Shown here: piece by piece, positions 27,187-35,702 of the stretch
How positions within the stretch are numbered: the first letter of the stretch is position 1
How the letters are laid out: every line of letters begins with the position of its first letter
Source: an uncultured Opitutia bacterium
GTDB taxonomy: Bacteria > Verrucomicrobiota > Verrucomicrobiia > Opitutales > Opitutaceae
Direction of reading: 5' to 3'
DNA: 64,000 nucleotides
NCBI GenBank assembly: GCA_903902745.1
Contig: CAIUWA010000018.1
Coordinates: forward strand, 86,915 to 150,914
Translations under genes and position numbers: made by a program
The notes under the pieces: model-generated
Told to the model about the DNA's origin: nothing
Databases searched by the model: none
What the model saw: the letters and a program-made list of their open reading frames with translations, nothing else

Positions 27187-28188
27187 TCAGGCTTCCTTCT
27201 TGGTGTCGAGGAGGCGCTCGTCGAACTTCATGCCGAGCGAGAGGCCGAGGGCCTCGAGCTTTTCCTTGATCTCGTTGAGCGACTTCTTGCCGAAATTGCG
27301 GTACTTGAGCATCTCCTGCTCGGTCTTCATCGCCAGCTCGCCGACCGTGGTGATGTTGGCGTTGTTGAGGCAGTTCGCGGCGCGAACGGAGAGCTCGATC
27401 TCGTTGACCGACATGTTGAGGAGCTTGCGGAGCTTGTTCTGCTCCTCGCTGACCTCGCTCTGCTGGCTCTCGAACTCGAAGGCCTCCTCTGAAACGCGGT
27501 CGAACACGTCGAGGTGGTGCTTGAGGATGGAGGCGGACTGCTTGAGGGCGTCGTCGGGCGTGATGCGGCCGTCGGTCCAGATCTCAAGGATGAGCTTGTC
27601 GTAGTCGGTGATCTGGCCGACGCGGGTGTTCTCGACGGTGTACTTGACGAGGCGCACGGGAGAGAAGAGCGAGTCGATCGGGATGACGCCGATGGCCTGC
27701 TCCTCCTTCTTGTTATCGACGCCAGGGCAGTAGCCGCGGCCGGTCTTGATCTCGATCTCGGCCTCGAACGAACGCTTGCTGTCAAGGGTGCAGATGAGCT
27801 GGTCGGGATTAACGACGGTGATGTTGGCATCGGCCTGGATGTCGCCGGCGGTGACCTTGCCGGTCTTGGTGGCCTTGATGAGGAGCGAGACGGGCTCGCG
27901 CTTCGTGGAGACGAGGAGGACCTTCTTCAGGTTGAGGACGATGTCGGTGACATCCTCGACGACGTTGTCGATGCTCTGGAACTCGTGGTTCACGCCGTCG
28001 ATCTTGATCGACGAGATGGCCGCGCCCTCGATGGAGCTGAGGAGCACGCGACGGAGGGAGTTGCCGATGGTATGGCCATAACCGGCCTCAAAAGGCTCGG
28101 CGATGAACTTGGCGTAGGTGGACGAGGAGCCTTCCTCGACCTTGGTGAGCTTGTTGGGGAGTTCGAACTTTCCGAGACGTTTGGGCAT
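27187..28188 (-). CDS. rpoA: DNA-directed RNA polymerase subunit alpha
   Basis: From the ATG at 28188 (MPKRLGKFELPNKLTKVE) the protein is 333 residues. The N-terminal dimerisation domain has YGHTIGNSLRRVLLSSIEGAA; the C-terminal domain has VNEIELSVRAANCLNNANI and LRKYRNFGKKSLNEIKEKL-type helix-hairpin sequence that binds UP-element DNA. The upstream open frame overlapping rpsD is a shadow. Positioned in the canonical rpsM-rpsK-rpsD-rpoA-rplQ order. Confidence 0.98.
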   Translation of the reverse strand: MPKRLGKFELPNKLTKVEEGSSSTYAKFIAEPFEAGYGHTIGNSLRRVLLSSIEGAAISSIKIDGVNHEFQSIDNVVEDVTDIVLNLKKVLLVSTKREPVSLLIKATKTGKVTAGDIQADANITVVNPDQLICTLDSKRSFEAEIEIKTGRGYCPGVDNKKEEQAIGVIPIDSLFSPVRLVKYTVENTRVGQITDYDKLILEIWTDGRITPDDALKQSASILKHHLDVFDRVSEEAFEFESQQSEVSEEQNKLRKLLNMSVNEIELSVRAANCLNNANITTVGELAMKTEQEMLKYRNFGKKSLNEIKEKLEALGLSLGMKFDERLLDTKKEA

Positions 28189-28246
28189 GGGAGGAGGATT
28201 TGGCAGTGAGCGGGAAGGTGGGAAATGAAGGACGGAACAAAGCGGA

Positions 28247-28858
28247 TCAGAAGCGCGAGTAGAACTCGACGATGAGCTGTTCATTGATGCCCTGCTCCAT
28301 CTCGTCGCGCGTGGGGAGGCGGACGACGGTGGCCTTGAAGGCCTCGGCGTTGAGGGTGAGCCAGCCCGGAACGGTGCGGATGCGGTTTTCCTCGAGCTGG
28401 CGCGTGGCCATCTGGCGGGAGGCGGGCGTGTTCTTGACCTCGATCTCATCGGCCGGCTGCACGTTGTAGCTGGAGATGTCGACCTTGTGACCGTTCACGC
28501 GGATGTGGCCGTGATTGACGAACTGGCGCGCTGCGGCGCGGGTCTTGGCCAGACCGAGGAGGAAGATGACGCTGTCGAGACGGGTCTCGAGGAGCTGGAG
28601 GAAGCGCTCGCCGGTGACGCCGCGCTCGCGCTTGGCGATCTCGAACACGCGGCGGAACTGGCGCTCGAGCAGACCGTAGATGTAACGGAGCTTCTGCTTC
28701 TCGTTCAGGCCGACGGCGTATTCCGAGAACTTGCGGCGGGACTTGGGGCCGTGCACGCCCGGGGGATAATTGCGGCGTTCAAACGCCTTGCCTGAGCCAA
28801 GAATGAGCTGGCCGAAGCGCCGGCTGATGCGGGTGGTGGGTCCGAGATAGCGAGCCAT
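28247..28858 (-). CDS. rpsD: 30S ribosomal protein S4 (zinc-free form)
   Basis: Primary 16S-binding assembly protein and, in many bacteria, a translational repressor of the alpha operon. The 203-residue protein has the S4 core and S4 RNA-binding domain (RLDSVIFLLGLAKTRAAARQ and VNHGHIRVNGHKVDI). In the N-terminal segment the two cysteine pairs that bind zinc in the Thermus/Bacillus type are absent (GPTTRISRRFGQLIL, then KAFERRNYPPGVHG), so it is the cysteine-free form. No autoregulatory leader was identified. Confidence 0.97.
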   Translation of the reverse strand: MARYLGPTTRISRRFGQLILGSGKAFERRNYPPGVHGPKSRRKFSEYAVGLNEKQKLRYIYGLLERQFRRVFEIAKRERGVTGERFLQLLETRLDSVIFLLGLAKTRAAARQFVNHGHIRVNGHKVDISSYNVQPADEIEVKNTPASRQMATRQLEENRIRTVPGWLTLNAEAFKATVVRLPTRDEMEQGINEQLIVEFYSRF

Positions 28859-28906
28859 GGTGGTAAGAGGATAAGTGGTGGGTGACGGGTGTCAGGCGCG
28901 GCGCGA

Positions 28907-29554
28907 TTAGACGCGACGGCGCTTGCGCGGACGGCAGCCGTTGTGCGGGATCGGCGTGACGTCGACGATGGAGGTGATCTCGAGGCCGATAGCCTGGAGG
29001 GCGCGGATGGCGCTGTCGCGGCCAAGGCCGGGGCCGGAGACGCGGATGACGACATCCTTGAGTCCGTGGGACATGGCGTTGCGGGCGGCATCCTGCGCGA
29101 CGACCTGCGCGGCGTAGGCGGTGGACTTGCGCGAGCCGCGGAAGTTGCACTTGCCGGCGCTGGACCAGGCGATGACGGCACCCTTGCCGTCAGTGATGGA
29201 GACGATGGTGTTGTTGAACGAGGCGAGGACGTTGACGACCCCGGAGGTGACGTTCTTGGAGCCCTTGGCCTTGCGGACCTTGATGGTGCCCAGCTCCTCC
29301 TTGAGGAGATCCTCGGCGGTGGGCTGCTTGGCGACGCCGCCAATCATCTCGACCGGCTTGTCGGAGGCCGGCTTGGGGGCGGCCTCGACCGGCGTACCGG
29401 AGGCAGCAGCAGCGGCAGCGTCGGCGGCAGCCTTGAGGCCACGGGCCTTCTTTTCGGCGGGCGTCGCAGCGACGGCGGTTTCCGTGCCGGCGGGAGCGGG
29501 CGCAGCGGCCTTGGGGGCCTTTTCTTTTTTCGGAGCGGACTTTTCTTCGGCCAT
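28907..29554 (-). CDS. rpsK: 30S ribosomal protein S11 with approximately 88-residue N-terminal extension
   Basis: Platform protein of the small subunit. The S11 core starts around residue 91 ([18 protein letters not shown]) and is complete to the typical end [24 protein letters not shown] and [14 protein letters not shown] are present. Residues 1-90 are an extra Ala/Pro/Lys/Glu-rich, low-complexity region ([20 protein letters not shown]...) that makes the protein 215 residues instead of about 129. The whole extension is in frame, and MAEEKS at 29554 is the only plausible start because the core has no upstream ATG near residue 91. Confidence 0.96.
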   Translation of the reverse strand: MAEEKSAPKKEKAPKAAAPAPAGTETAVAATPAEKKARGLKAAADAAAAAASGTPVEAAPKPASDKPVEMIGGVAKQPTAEDLLKEELGTIKVRKAKGSKNVTSGVVNVLASFNNTIVSITDGKGAVIAWSSAGKCNFRGSRKSTAYAAQVVAQDAARNAMSHGLKDVVIRVSGPGLGRDSAIRALQAIGLEITSIVDVTPIPHNGCRPRKRRRV

Positions 29555-29566
29555 GGTGGTAAGGGA

Positions 29567-29947
29567 TTAAACTTCTTTGGCCTTCGTGACACCAACGGTC
29601 TTGCGCGGGCCCTTGCGGGTACGGGCGTTGGTGCTGGTGCGTTGGCCGCGGACGGGCAGGCTGCGACGATGGCGGATGCCGCGGTAGCAGTTGATCGCCT
29701 GCAGGCGCTTCAAGTTGGCGGCGATCTCACGGCGGAGGTCGCCCTCGAGCACCCATTTGTGCTCCGTGATGAGATGGAGGATCTTGTTGAGCTGCTCCTC
29801 CGTGAGGTCCTGCGCCCGCATGTTCGGGTTGAGACCGGCTTCCTTCACGAGGAAGTCAGCCCGGGTGGGACCGATGCCGTTGATATAACGGAGGGAGTAC
29901 GCGACTTTCTTTTTCGCGGGGATTTCTACACCGAGGAGACGAGGCAT
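29567..29947 (-). CDS. rpsM: 30S ribosomal protein S13
   Basis: Head protein of the small subunit contacting the P-site tRNA. The 126-residue sequence starts [20 protein letters not shown] and has [13 protein letters not shown], with a basic [21 protein letters not shown] tail. Directly after map: the usual infA and rpmJ genes are missing from this place (29948-30018 is only 71 bases of purine-rich spacer). Confidence 0.97.
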   Translation of the reverse strand: MPRLLGVEIPAKKKVAYSLRYINGIGPTRADFLVKEAGLNPNMRAQDLTEEQLNKILHLITEHKWVLEGDLRREIAANLKRLQAINCYRGIRHRRSLPVRGQRTSTNARTRKGPRKTVGVTKAKEV

Positions 29948-30018
29948 GTTGGATTAGGTTGAGATGAGAAGGTTGGAAGTTGGAAAAAAGTGAGGGAGAA
30001 AAATAAAGGGAGAAAAAA

Positions 30019-30816
30019 TCAGGTGGCTGTGGCGTGGACCGGAGCAAGGATCGGGCGCGGGATGGTGAGGATCTCGGGTCCCTTCTCGGTCGTGAGCACG
30101 GTGTGTTCGAAGTGGGCGGAGGGTGAACCGTCCGCGGCGACCACGGTCCAGCCATCGGAGAGCATCTTGGTCCGGTAACCACCAAGGTTTACCATGGGTT
30201 CAATCGCGAGCGTCATGCCGGCCTTGATCCGGTCACCTGAATTTCGGCGGCCGAAGTTGGGAATCTGCGGCTCCTCGTGCATTGAGAGACCGACCCCATG
30301 GCCCACCATGTCGCGGACGACTCCGTAACCGTGACCTTCGACGTGTCGCTGGATCGCGCTGGAGATGTCGCCGATCCGATGACCCACCCGGGCCTCAGCG
30401 AGACCAAGGCGGAGCGCTTCCTCCGTTACCCGCAGCAATTGCTGGATGGCCGGGGCGATCAGCCCGACGGGGACGGTGACGGCGTTGTCGCCAATGTAGC
30501 CCTCGTGCTCGACGACAATGTCGAGCGAGACGATGTCGCCATCACGCAGAATGCGCCGGAACGATGGAATGCCGTGAACGACCTCCTCATTGACCGAGAT
30601 GCAGGTATGAGCCGGATAGCGACGCGAACCGATCTGGTAGCCGTAACAGGCGCTGCGGGCGCCGTGACGGGCGATGGCCGCGCGGCCTGCCTCCTCCAGA
30701 TCCTGGGTGCTGATGCCGGGCCGGACGAGCGCCTTCAGTTCCTGAAGGACGTTCGCCGCAATCGCACACGACTCGCGCATGTGCGTGATCTGCCGGTCAT
30801 TCTTGATCGGAATCAT
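30019..30816 (-). CDS. map: Methionine aminopeptidase, type I
   Basis: Removes N-terminal methionine from nascent proteins. The ATG at 30816 makes an ATGA overlap with the upstream gene, giving 265 residues. The metal ligands are in place: D in VSLDIVVEHEGY, D in YIGDNAVTVPV, H in VGHGVGLSMHEEP, E in TLAIEPM and E in HFEHTVLTTEKG. It has no N-terminal zinc finger. It sits in the secY-adk-map block. The longer upstream frame start (30831) is not needed. Confidence 0.96.
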   Translation of the reverse strand: MIPIKNDRQITHMRESCAIAANVLQELKALVRPGISTQDLEEAGRAAIARHGARSACYGYQIGSRRYPAHTCISVNEEVVHGIPSFRRILRDGDIVSLDIVVEHEGYIGDNAVTVPVGLIAPAIQQLLRVTEEALRLGLAEARVGHRIGDISSAIQRHVEGHGYGVVRDMVGHGVGLSMHEEPQIPNFGRRNSGDRIKAGMTLAIEPMVNLGGYRTKMLSDGWTVVAADGSPSAHFEHTVLTTEKGPEILTIPRPILAPVHATAT

Positions 30817-31250
30817 GCAGCGCGGTCGCAATCGGCCGCCTCGAAAAGGAGGCCGAGCGTGCGGTAGTGCTGGACGACGGGCGCGAGCGCCGGAGTGGCG
30901 CTGCCGGCAAAAACGGCGCTGAGCGCCTCATCCCGGGCATCGAGCCATTCGTCAAACACCATGGCCTGGAGCAGCGTAGCCGGGAAGTCCGTGAGGACGA
31001 ATCCCGCATCAGGTTTGCGCGTGAAGAACCACCGGCGCAAAGGCGCGAGGGCGGCTTCATCAGCCGCGCCAGAGGCGCGGCGACGCGAAATCTCCCCCCG
31101 CATCAAGCCGGTGGGAGAGACGTGCTCTAAATTCAAAGAACGCACCTGGTTTTTGACAGTTTCCGGCAGGGAATCCGCAGAACCGAGGATAAGGAGCTTC
31201 GTTTTGGCGGAGACGCCGAAACGAGAAAAGAGGTCGTTGATGGCTGCCAT
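30813..31250 (-). CDS. Adenylate-kinase-like protein lacking catalytic motifs (putative pseudoenzyme)
   Basis: 145 residues in the canonical adk slot between secY and map, overlapping map by ATGA. It aligns to adenylate kinase along its length: the beta1 strand LLILG, the helix LNLEHVSPTGLMRGEI (Adk: ISTGDMLRA), FVLTDFPATLLQAMVFDEWL (Adk: LDGFPRTIPQAE) and the C-terminal VVQHYRTLGLLFE (Adk: YYxxxGLL). But the P-loop GxPGxGKGT is replaced by GSADSLPET, the DGFPR arginine by alanine (TDFPA), and the LID/core segments are absent (Adk is about 214). Catalysis is therefore unlikely. A regulatory or remnant role is inference. GTG at 31256 is an alternative start. Confidence 0.75.
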   Translation of the reverse strand: MAAINDLFSRFGVSAKTKLLILGSADSLPETVKNQVRSLNLEHVSPTGLMRGEISRRRASGAADEAALAPLRRWFFTRKPDAGFVLTDFPATLLQAMVFDEWLDARDEALSAVFAGSATPALAPVVQHYRTLGLLFEAADCDRAA

Positions 31251-31269
31251 TGCCACCGGAGTAAAGAAC

Positions 31270-32781
31270 TTATTTGCCCGCCAAGTGGCGGAAAAGGGCG
31301 ATCCCGACGCCGAGGAGCAGCAGCCCGAGCATGGGCAGGGCGACTTTCATGACCGCCTCGGAACTGAGGGCCTCGCCGGTCATACCGGTCGGGTTGCCGC
31401 TTCGGGCGCGAATGCGGCCCTTCTTGAGGAAACCATCGTAGTGCCGCTGGAGCAGGAAAGTTTCGACCTGGCGCATCGTATCGAGGATGACGCCGACCGT
31501 GATCAACATACCCGTACCGCCAAAGAAAGAGGCGATGCTATACTGGATGTTCATCGAGTTATAGAGCAGGTCAGGCATGACTGCGATAACCGTGAGAAAA
31601 ATCGCACCCGCGAGGGTCAGGCGCGTCATGATGAAGTCCAGGAACTGCGCCGTGGGCTCACCCGGTCGCACGCCGGGGACGTAGCCGCCATACTTCTTGA
31701 GGTCGTCGGCGATCTGGATCGGCTTGAACATGACGGACACCCAGAAATAGCTGAAAAACATGATCAGCATGGTGTAGAGCACATAGTAGCTCCAGTGACC
31801 GCGCGCCAAGGCGTTGGAAAAATCGATGAGATACTTCTGGTTAAAATAAGCGCCGACATAGGACAAAATCTGCTGCGGAAAAAGCAGAATGGCCTGGCCA
31901 AAGATGACGGGCATGACGCCGGAGTAATTGACCTTGAGCGGCAGGAACGAGCTCTGGCCACCCATGACCTTGTTGCCGACAACACGCTTAGCGTACTGCA
32001 CGGGAATCTTGCGCTGCCCCTGCACAACCATGATGACGCCCATGGTCACGGCAAAAAAGAGGAGGATCATCACCGCAGCCTGCGGCAGGCCCATGCTCGC
32101 CCCCGTGCCGACGGGCCGGACAAACATATAATAGGTGTCGCGGGCGGCGCTGGGAATACGGGACAGGATGCCGACGGTGATGAGCAGCGACACGCCGTTG
32201 CCAATACCGCGCTGCGTGATCTGCTCACCGAGCCACATCATCAGCATCGTGCCGGCAGTCATGATCAACACGGACTGGGAAATGAACCAGAAGCCAGGAT
32301 CCATCACGATGGCGCCATACTTGTTGATGTCGTAGCCATGCAGGGCGGGCAGCTTGCCAGGATTTTCCAGGGCCAAAATCGTGATTGTGCCCTGGACCAG
32401 ACAGATGAGCACGGTCGCGTAACGCGTGTACTGGGTGAGCTTCTGCCGGCCGACGTCGCCCTCCTGCTGGAGGCGGCTGAGCGCGGGGACCACCGCGGTC
32501 ATGAGCTGGAAGATGATGGACGCACTGATGTACGGCATGATGCCGAGGGCTCCGATCGCGCCGTTCGAGAGCGCGCCGCCCGTGAACATATTGTACATGC
32601 CGATCAGCCCGCCGGCCCCGGTCGAGGCCTGATCCCGGATGAAATCCTGAAGGTGCAGCGGATTGATACCCGGCAGCGGAATGGAAGCCGCGACCCGGGC
32701 GATGAACAACATCGCCAGCGTGTAGAAAATCCGGGAGCGCAGCTCGGGGATTTTCAGTGAGTTCGTGAAAGCAGAGAACAC
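31270..32781 (-). CDS. secY: Protein translocase subunit SecY
   Basis: Ten-span channel of the Sec translocon in the inner membrane. The 503-residue protein has the plug region (FYTLAMLFIARVAASIPLPGI), LGIMPYISASIIFQLM, PVQYAKRVVG in the cytoplasmic loop and the C-terminal QRHYDGFLKKGRIRAR. It is longer than E. coli SecY (443), with a hydrophobic C-terminal extension (LPMLGLLLLGVGIALFRHLAG). It follows rplO and precedes the adk-like gene; secE is at 57068. Confidence 0.97.
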   Translation of the reverse strand: MFSAFTNSLKIPELRSRIFYTLAMLFIARVAASIPLPGINPLHLQDFIRDQASTGAGGLIGMYNMFTGGALSNGAIGALGIMPYISASIIFQLMTAVVPALSRLQQEGDVGRQKLTQYTRYATVLICLVQGTITILALENPGKLPALHGYDINKYGAIVMDPGFWFISQSVLIMTAGTMLMMWLGEQITQRGIGNGVSLLITVGILSRIPSAARDTYYMFVRPVGTGASMGLPQAAVMILLFFAVTMGVIMVVQGQRKIPVQYAKRVVGNKVMGGQSSFLPLKVNYSGVMPVIFGQAILLFPQQILSYVGAYFNQKYLIDFSNALARGHWSYYVLYTMLIMFFSYFWVSVMFKPIQIADDLKKYGGYVPGVRPGEPTAQFLDFIMTRLTLAGAIFLTVIAVMPDLLYNSMNIQYSIASFFGGTGMLITVGVILDTMRQVETFLLQRHYDGFLKKGRIRARSGNPTGMTGEALSSEAVMKVALPMLGLLLLGVGIALFRHLAGK

Positions 32782-32813
32782 AGTGGTAAAAGTGCGGGGT
32801 AAGAAAGGACGCC

Positions 32814-33260
32814 TCAGGCCACAATGGCCTGGCCGCCGGCCTTCTCGATCTTGGCCTTGGCCGACTCGGAGAACTTGGCGGCGGTGACCTTGAAGGCACG
32901 GCCGATTTCACCGTCACCCAAAATCTTGACGAGCTTCTCACCCTTGCGGATCAAGCCGCTGGCCGCGAGAACCTCGGCGTTGACGTCTGTGACCTTGGCG
33001 TCAAGCGACGCGAGGTCGCCAACATTGAGGACAGCGATCTCGGTGCGATGCTCGTAATTGTTGAAGCCACGGTGCGGGAGCTTGCGGTAAAGGGGCATCT
33101 GGCCGCCCTCGAAGCCGGGGCGGATGCTGCTGCCGGAACGGGCCGACTGGCCCTTGCCGCCGCGGCCGCTGGTCTTGCCGTGGCCGCCGCCTTCGCCGCA
33201 ACCGACGCGTTTCTTGCGGTGCACAGCACCGGCTACGTTCTTGAGTTCGTGAAGTTTCAT
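32814..33260 (-). CDS. rplO: 50S ribosomal protein L15
   Basis: Late assembly protein of the large subunit. From the ATG at 33260 (MKLHELKNVAGAVH) it is 148 residues, with the Gly-rich N-terminus GEGGGHGKTSGRGGKGQSAR and the FEGGQMPLYRKLPHRGF loop. An AGGA-type ribosome-binding site precedes it. rpmD (L30), which lies between rpsE and rplO in many bacteria, is absent from the 66-base gap. Confidence 0.96.
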   Translation of the reverse strand: MKLHELKNVAGAVHRKKRVGCGEGGGHGKTSGRGGKGQSARSGSSIRPGFEGGQMPLYRKLPHRGFNNYEHRTEIAVLNVGDLASLDAKVTDVNAEVLAASGLIRKGEKLVKILGDGEIGRAFKVTAAKFSESAKAKIEKAGGQAIVA

Positions 33261-33326
33261 GGAGGTTCCTATGAGGCGCCCCACCCCGCGCACCGCGCGG
33301 AGCAGGACTCGGATTCTATTGCTTGG

Positions 33327-33950
33327 TTAAACCGTGGTCGCGCGGAGCTTCGTGATGTCCGCGGAAAGGCGGAGCTGCAGGAGCGCGTTGACCGTCGCAT
33401 TGACGACAGCGATATGGTTGTTCGATCCCATCGACTTGGTGAGAACGTTCTTCACGCCCGCCGCCTCGAGCACGGCACGGACGCCACCACCGGCGATGAG
33501 GCCAGTGCCGGGCGAAGCAGGCTTGAGGAGCACGCGGCCGCCATCGTAGACGCCGAGGACATCATGGGGGATGGTGTCACCCTTGAGCTTGACGTGCACC
33601 ATGTGCTTGTGGGCGTGGGCGGTGCTTTTCTTGATGGCATCGGGCACTTCGTTGGCCTTGCCGTAGCCGACGCCGATGTTGCCCCGCTGGTCGCCGACGA
33701 CGGCGAGGGCGGAAAAGCTGAAGCGGCGGCCACCCTTGACCACCTTGGCGCAGCGGTTGATGAAGACCACCTTTTCGACCATGGCGGGCGAGCCGTCGGC
33801 ATTGGGCGGGGCGGGCTTGTTGCGGTCGTCGCGGCGAAACTCACGCCGCGGGGCGCGATGGGGACGCTCGGAGGTGCGCTCCGGTGCAGCCGCGGGCGCG
33901 GGGGTGACGGGAGCGGACTCGGGGGCGGGAGAAACGGTTTCAGTGCTCAT
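33327..33950 (-). CDS. rpsE: 30S ribosomal protein S5 with N-terminal extension
   Basis: Small-subunit body protein important for decoding accuracy and mRNA unwinding. The core begins near residue 57 ([20 protein letters not shown]) and includes [15 protein letters not shown] and [19 protein letters not shown]; total 207 residues. Residues 1-55 are a Pro/Ala/Glu/Arg-rich extension ([20 protein letters not shown]...) absent from the 166-residue E. coli protein. Located between rplR and rplO. Confidence 0.97.
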   Translation of the reverse strand: MSTETVSPAPESAPVTPAPAAAPERTSERPHRAPRREFRRDDRNKPAPPNADGSPAMVEKVVFINRCAKVVKGGRRFSFSALAVVGDQRGNIGVGYGKANEVPDAIKKSTAHAHKHMVHVKLKGDTIPHDVLGVYDGGRVLLKPASPGTGLIAGGGVRAVLEAAGVKNVLTKSMGSNNHIAVVNATVNALLQLRLSADITKLRATTV

Positions 33951-33959
33951 AGGCGATGG

Positions 33960-34322
33960 TTAGAATGCGAGTCCACCCTCACGGGCGGCGTCGGCGAAGG
34001 CTTTGACCTTGCCGTGGTAGAGGGCGCCGTTGCGGTCGAAGACGACGGCGGCGATGCCGGCGGCCTTGGCCTTGGAGGCAAAGGCCACACCGAGCGCCTT
34101 GGCGCCGGCGAGATTGGCCTTGAGCTTCTGCTTGCGCAGCGACGGATCGAGGGTGCCGAGAAACACCAGCGTGGCGCCGGCGTCGTCGTTGACGGCCTGC
34201 GCGTAGATGTGCTTCGTGCTGAACTTGACGCTCAGGCGCGGGCGAACGGCGGTGCCGTTGACCTTCTTGCGGATGCGCCAGCGGCGTTTCTGGAGGAGAC
34301 TGGCTTTGCGAATGGTATTCAC
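33960..34322 (-). CDS. rplR: 50S ribosomal protein L18
   Basis: 5S rRNA-binding protein of the central protuberance. 120 residues with [33 protein letters not shown] and the C-terminal [17 protein letters not shown]. Standard place between rplF and rpsE. Confidence 0.97.
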   Translation of the reverse strand: MNTIRKASLLQKRRWRIRKKVNGTAVRPRLSVKFSTKHIYAQAVNDDAGATLVFLGTLDPSLRKQKLKANLAGAKALGVAFASKAKAAGIAAVVFDRNGALYHGKVKAFADAAREGGLAF

Positions 34323-34354
34323 AGGGAGTTTTAAATTTGAGTCCTGAAACTCGG

Positions 34355-34894
34355 TTAGGCGACGGTCTTGCCTTCCTTGCGGCGGACGCGTTCGCCGACG
34401 ATGCGGACGCCCTTGCCCTTGTAAGGCTCCGGCGGATAGTAACTGCGGATCTCGGCGGTGACGGCACCGACCAACTGCTTGTCGGCCCCCTCAACCTTGA
34501 GCTTGGTCTGCTCAGTGACGGTGATCTTGATGCCCTCGGGGATATCCATCAGGATCGGATGCGAATAGCCCAGCGCGAGGTCGAGCTGCTTGCCCTTGAG
34601 GTTGGCCTTGAAGCCGACGCCCTGGATCTCGAGCTCCTTGAAGTAGCCGACGGACACGCCCTTCACCATGCCGGCGATGACCGAGCGGACGGTGCCGTAC
34701 ATCGCCTTGGCAAAGCGGCTGGTGTCCTCGGAGGGGGCGACGATGACCTTCTTGTCGGCCACGGAAATCTTCACCACCGGCGCGAACGTCTTGGTGACTT
34801 TGCCCTTGGGGCCCTCGACGTGGACGGTGTGGTCCTTGATGTCGACCTTGACCTTGTCGGGGATGGGAACGGGTTGTTTGCCAATGCGGCTCAT
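34355..34894 (-). CDS. rplF: 50S ribosomal protein L6
   Basis: Large-subunit protein near the GTPase centre. From the ATG at 34894 (MSRIGKQPVPIPDKVKV) it is 179 residues. It shows VHVEGPKGKVTKTF, the GVGFKAN segment and the C-terminal RSYYPPEPYKGKGVRI with RRKEGKTV. The seven-residue upstream extension of the frame is not needed. Confidence 0.97.
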   Translation of the reverse strand: MSRIGKQPVPIPDKVKVDIKDHTVHVEGPKGKVTKTFAPVVKISVADKKVIVAPSEDTSRFAKAMYGTVRSVIAGMVKGVSVGYFKELEIQGVGFKANLKGKQLDLALGYSHPILMDIPEGIKITVTEQTKLKVEGADKQLVGAVTAEIRSYYPPEPYKGKGVRIVGERVRRKEGKTVA

Positions 34895-34908
34895 GGTGGG
34901 TGGCGGGT

Positions 34909-35301
34909 TTACCAAACGTTGCAGACGAGTTCGCCACCGGCCTTGTTGCGGCGGCAGTCGGAGTCCTTCATCAGGCCCTTCGAGGTCGAAAGGATGCTGA
35001 TGCCAAGGCCGTTGAGCACGCGGGGAATCTCGGTGTAGCGCATGTAGAGACGGCGGCCCGGCGTGGAAACACGGGTGAGGCCGGTGATGGCCGGCGCGCC
35101 GTCGACATACTTCATTTTCACCTCAAGGGTCTTGTGGCCCTTGGCATCGACGCCGTTGGCGTGACCGGCCACATAGCCCTCGGTCGTGAGGATGGCGGCG
35201 AGGCCTTCCTTGAGATTGGAGTGCGGGATGATACACACTGCAAGGCGCGCCTTGCTGGCGTTGCGCAGGCGCGTCAGGAAATCACTGATCGGGTCGGTCA
35301 T
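34909..35301 (-). CDS. rpsH: 30S ribosomal protein S8
   Basis: Binds the central domain of 16S rRNA and, in E. coli, represses the spc operon through a site near rplE. 130 residues from MTDPISDFLTRLRNASKA; the C-terminal ILSTSKGLMKDSDCRRNKAGGELVCNVW motif region is complete. A spc-type repressor site was not identified. Confidence 0.97.
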   Translation of the reverse strand: MTDPISDFLTRLRNASKARLAVCIIPHSNLKEGLAAILTTEGYVAGHANGVDAKGHKTLEVKMKYVDGAPAITGLTRVSTPGRRLYMRYTEIPRVLNGLGISILSTSKGLMKDSDCRRNKAGGELVCNVW

Positions 35302-35378
35302 GGTGGATGTTTTTTAGGAGTGGCCGTGGGTCATATCCGATGCGCCGGAAGCGCATAAACCCCCGCGGCCGGGAAATG

Positions 35379-35684
35379 TTACCAGGAGGATTTGATCACG
35401 CCGGGAATCTTCCCGTTGAGCGCGAGTTCGCGGAACTGGATACGCGAGACCCCAAACTTGCCGATGAAGCCGCGCGGGCGGCCGCTCATCGAGCAGCGGT
35501 TGCGGATGCGCGTGGGCGAGGAGTTGCGCGGCAGCTTCTGCAGCTTCTTCTGCGCGGAGTAAAACTCCTCGTCGGACGTGGCCGGATTGATGAGGATGGC
35601 CTTCAGTTCGGCGCGCTTCGCCTTGTATTTATCGCTGAGCTTGATGCGCTTTTTGTTACGCTCGATGGCAGAGGTCTTGGGCAT
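35379..35684 (-). CDS. rpsN: 30S ribosomal protein S14 (long, zinc-free form)
   Basis: Small-subunit head protein. The 101-residue length and sequence match the C-minus (E. coli-type) form: no CxxC zinc motif; it has [30 protein letters not shown] and ends GVIKSSW. This is consistent with zinc-independent S4 in the same cluster. It sits between rplE and rpsH. Confidence 0.97.
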   Translation of the reverse strand: MPKTSAIERNKKRIKLSDKYKAKRAELKAILINPATSDEEFYSAQKKLQKLPRNSSPTRIRNRCSMSGRPRGFIGKFGVSRIQFRELALNGKIPGVIKSSW

Positions 35685-35702
35685 GGTGCGGAAGGTTCGG
35701 GT

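Noticed and set aside
29948..30018. Possible rpmJ or infA between map and rpsM
   Set aside because: Only 71 bases, purine-rich, with no matching small protein in any frame.
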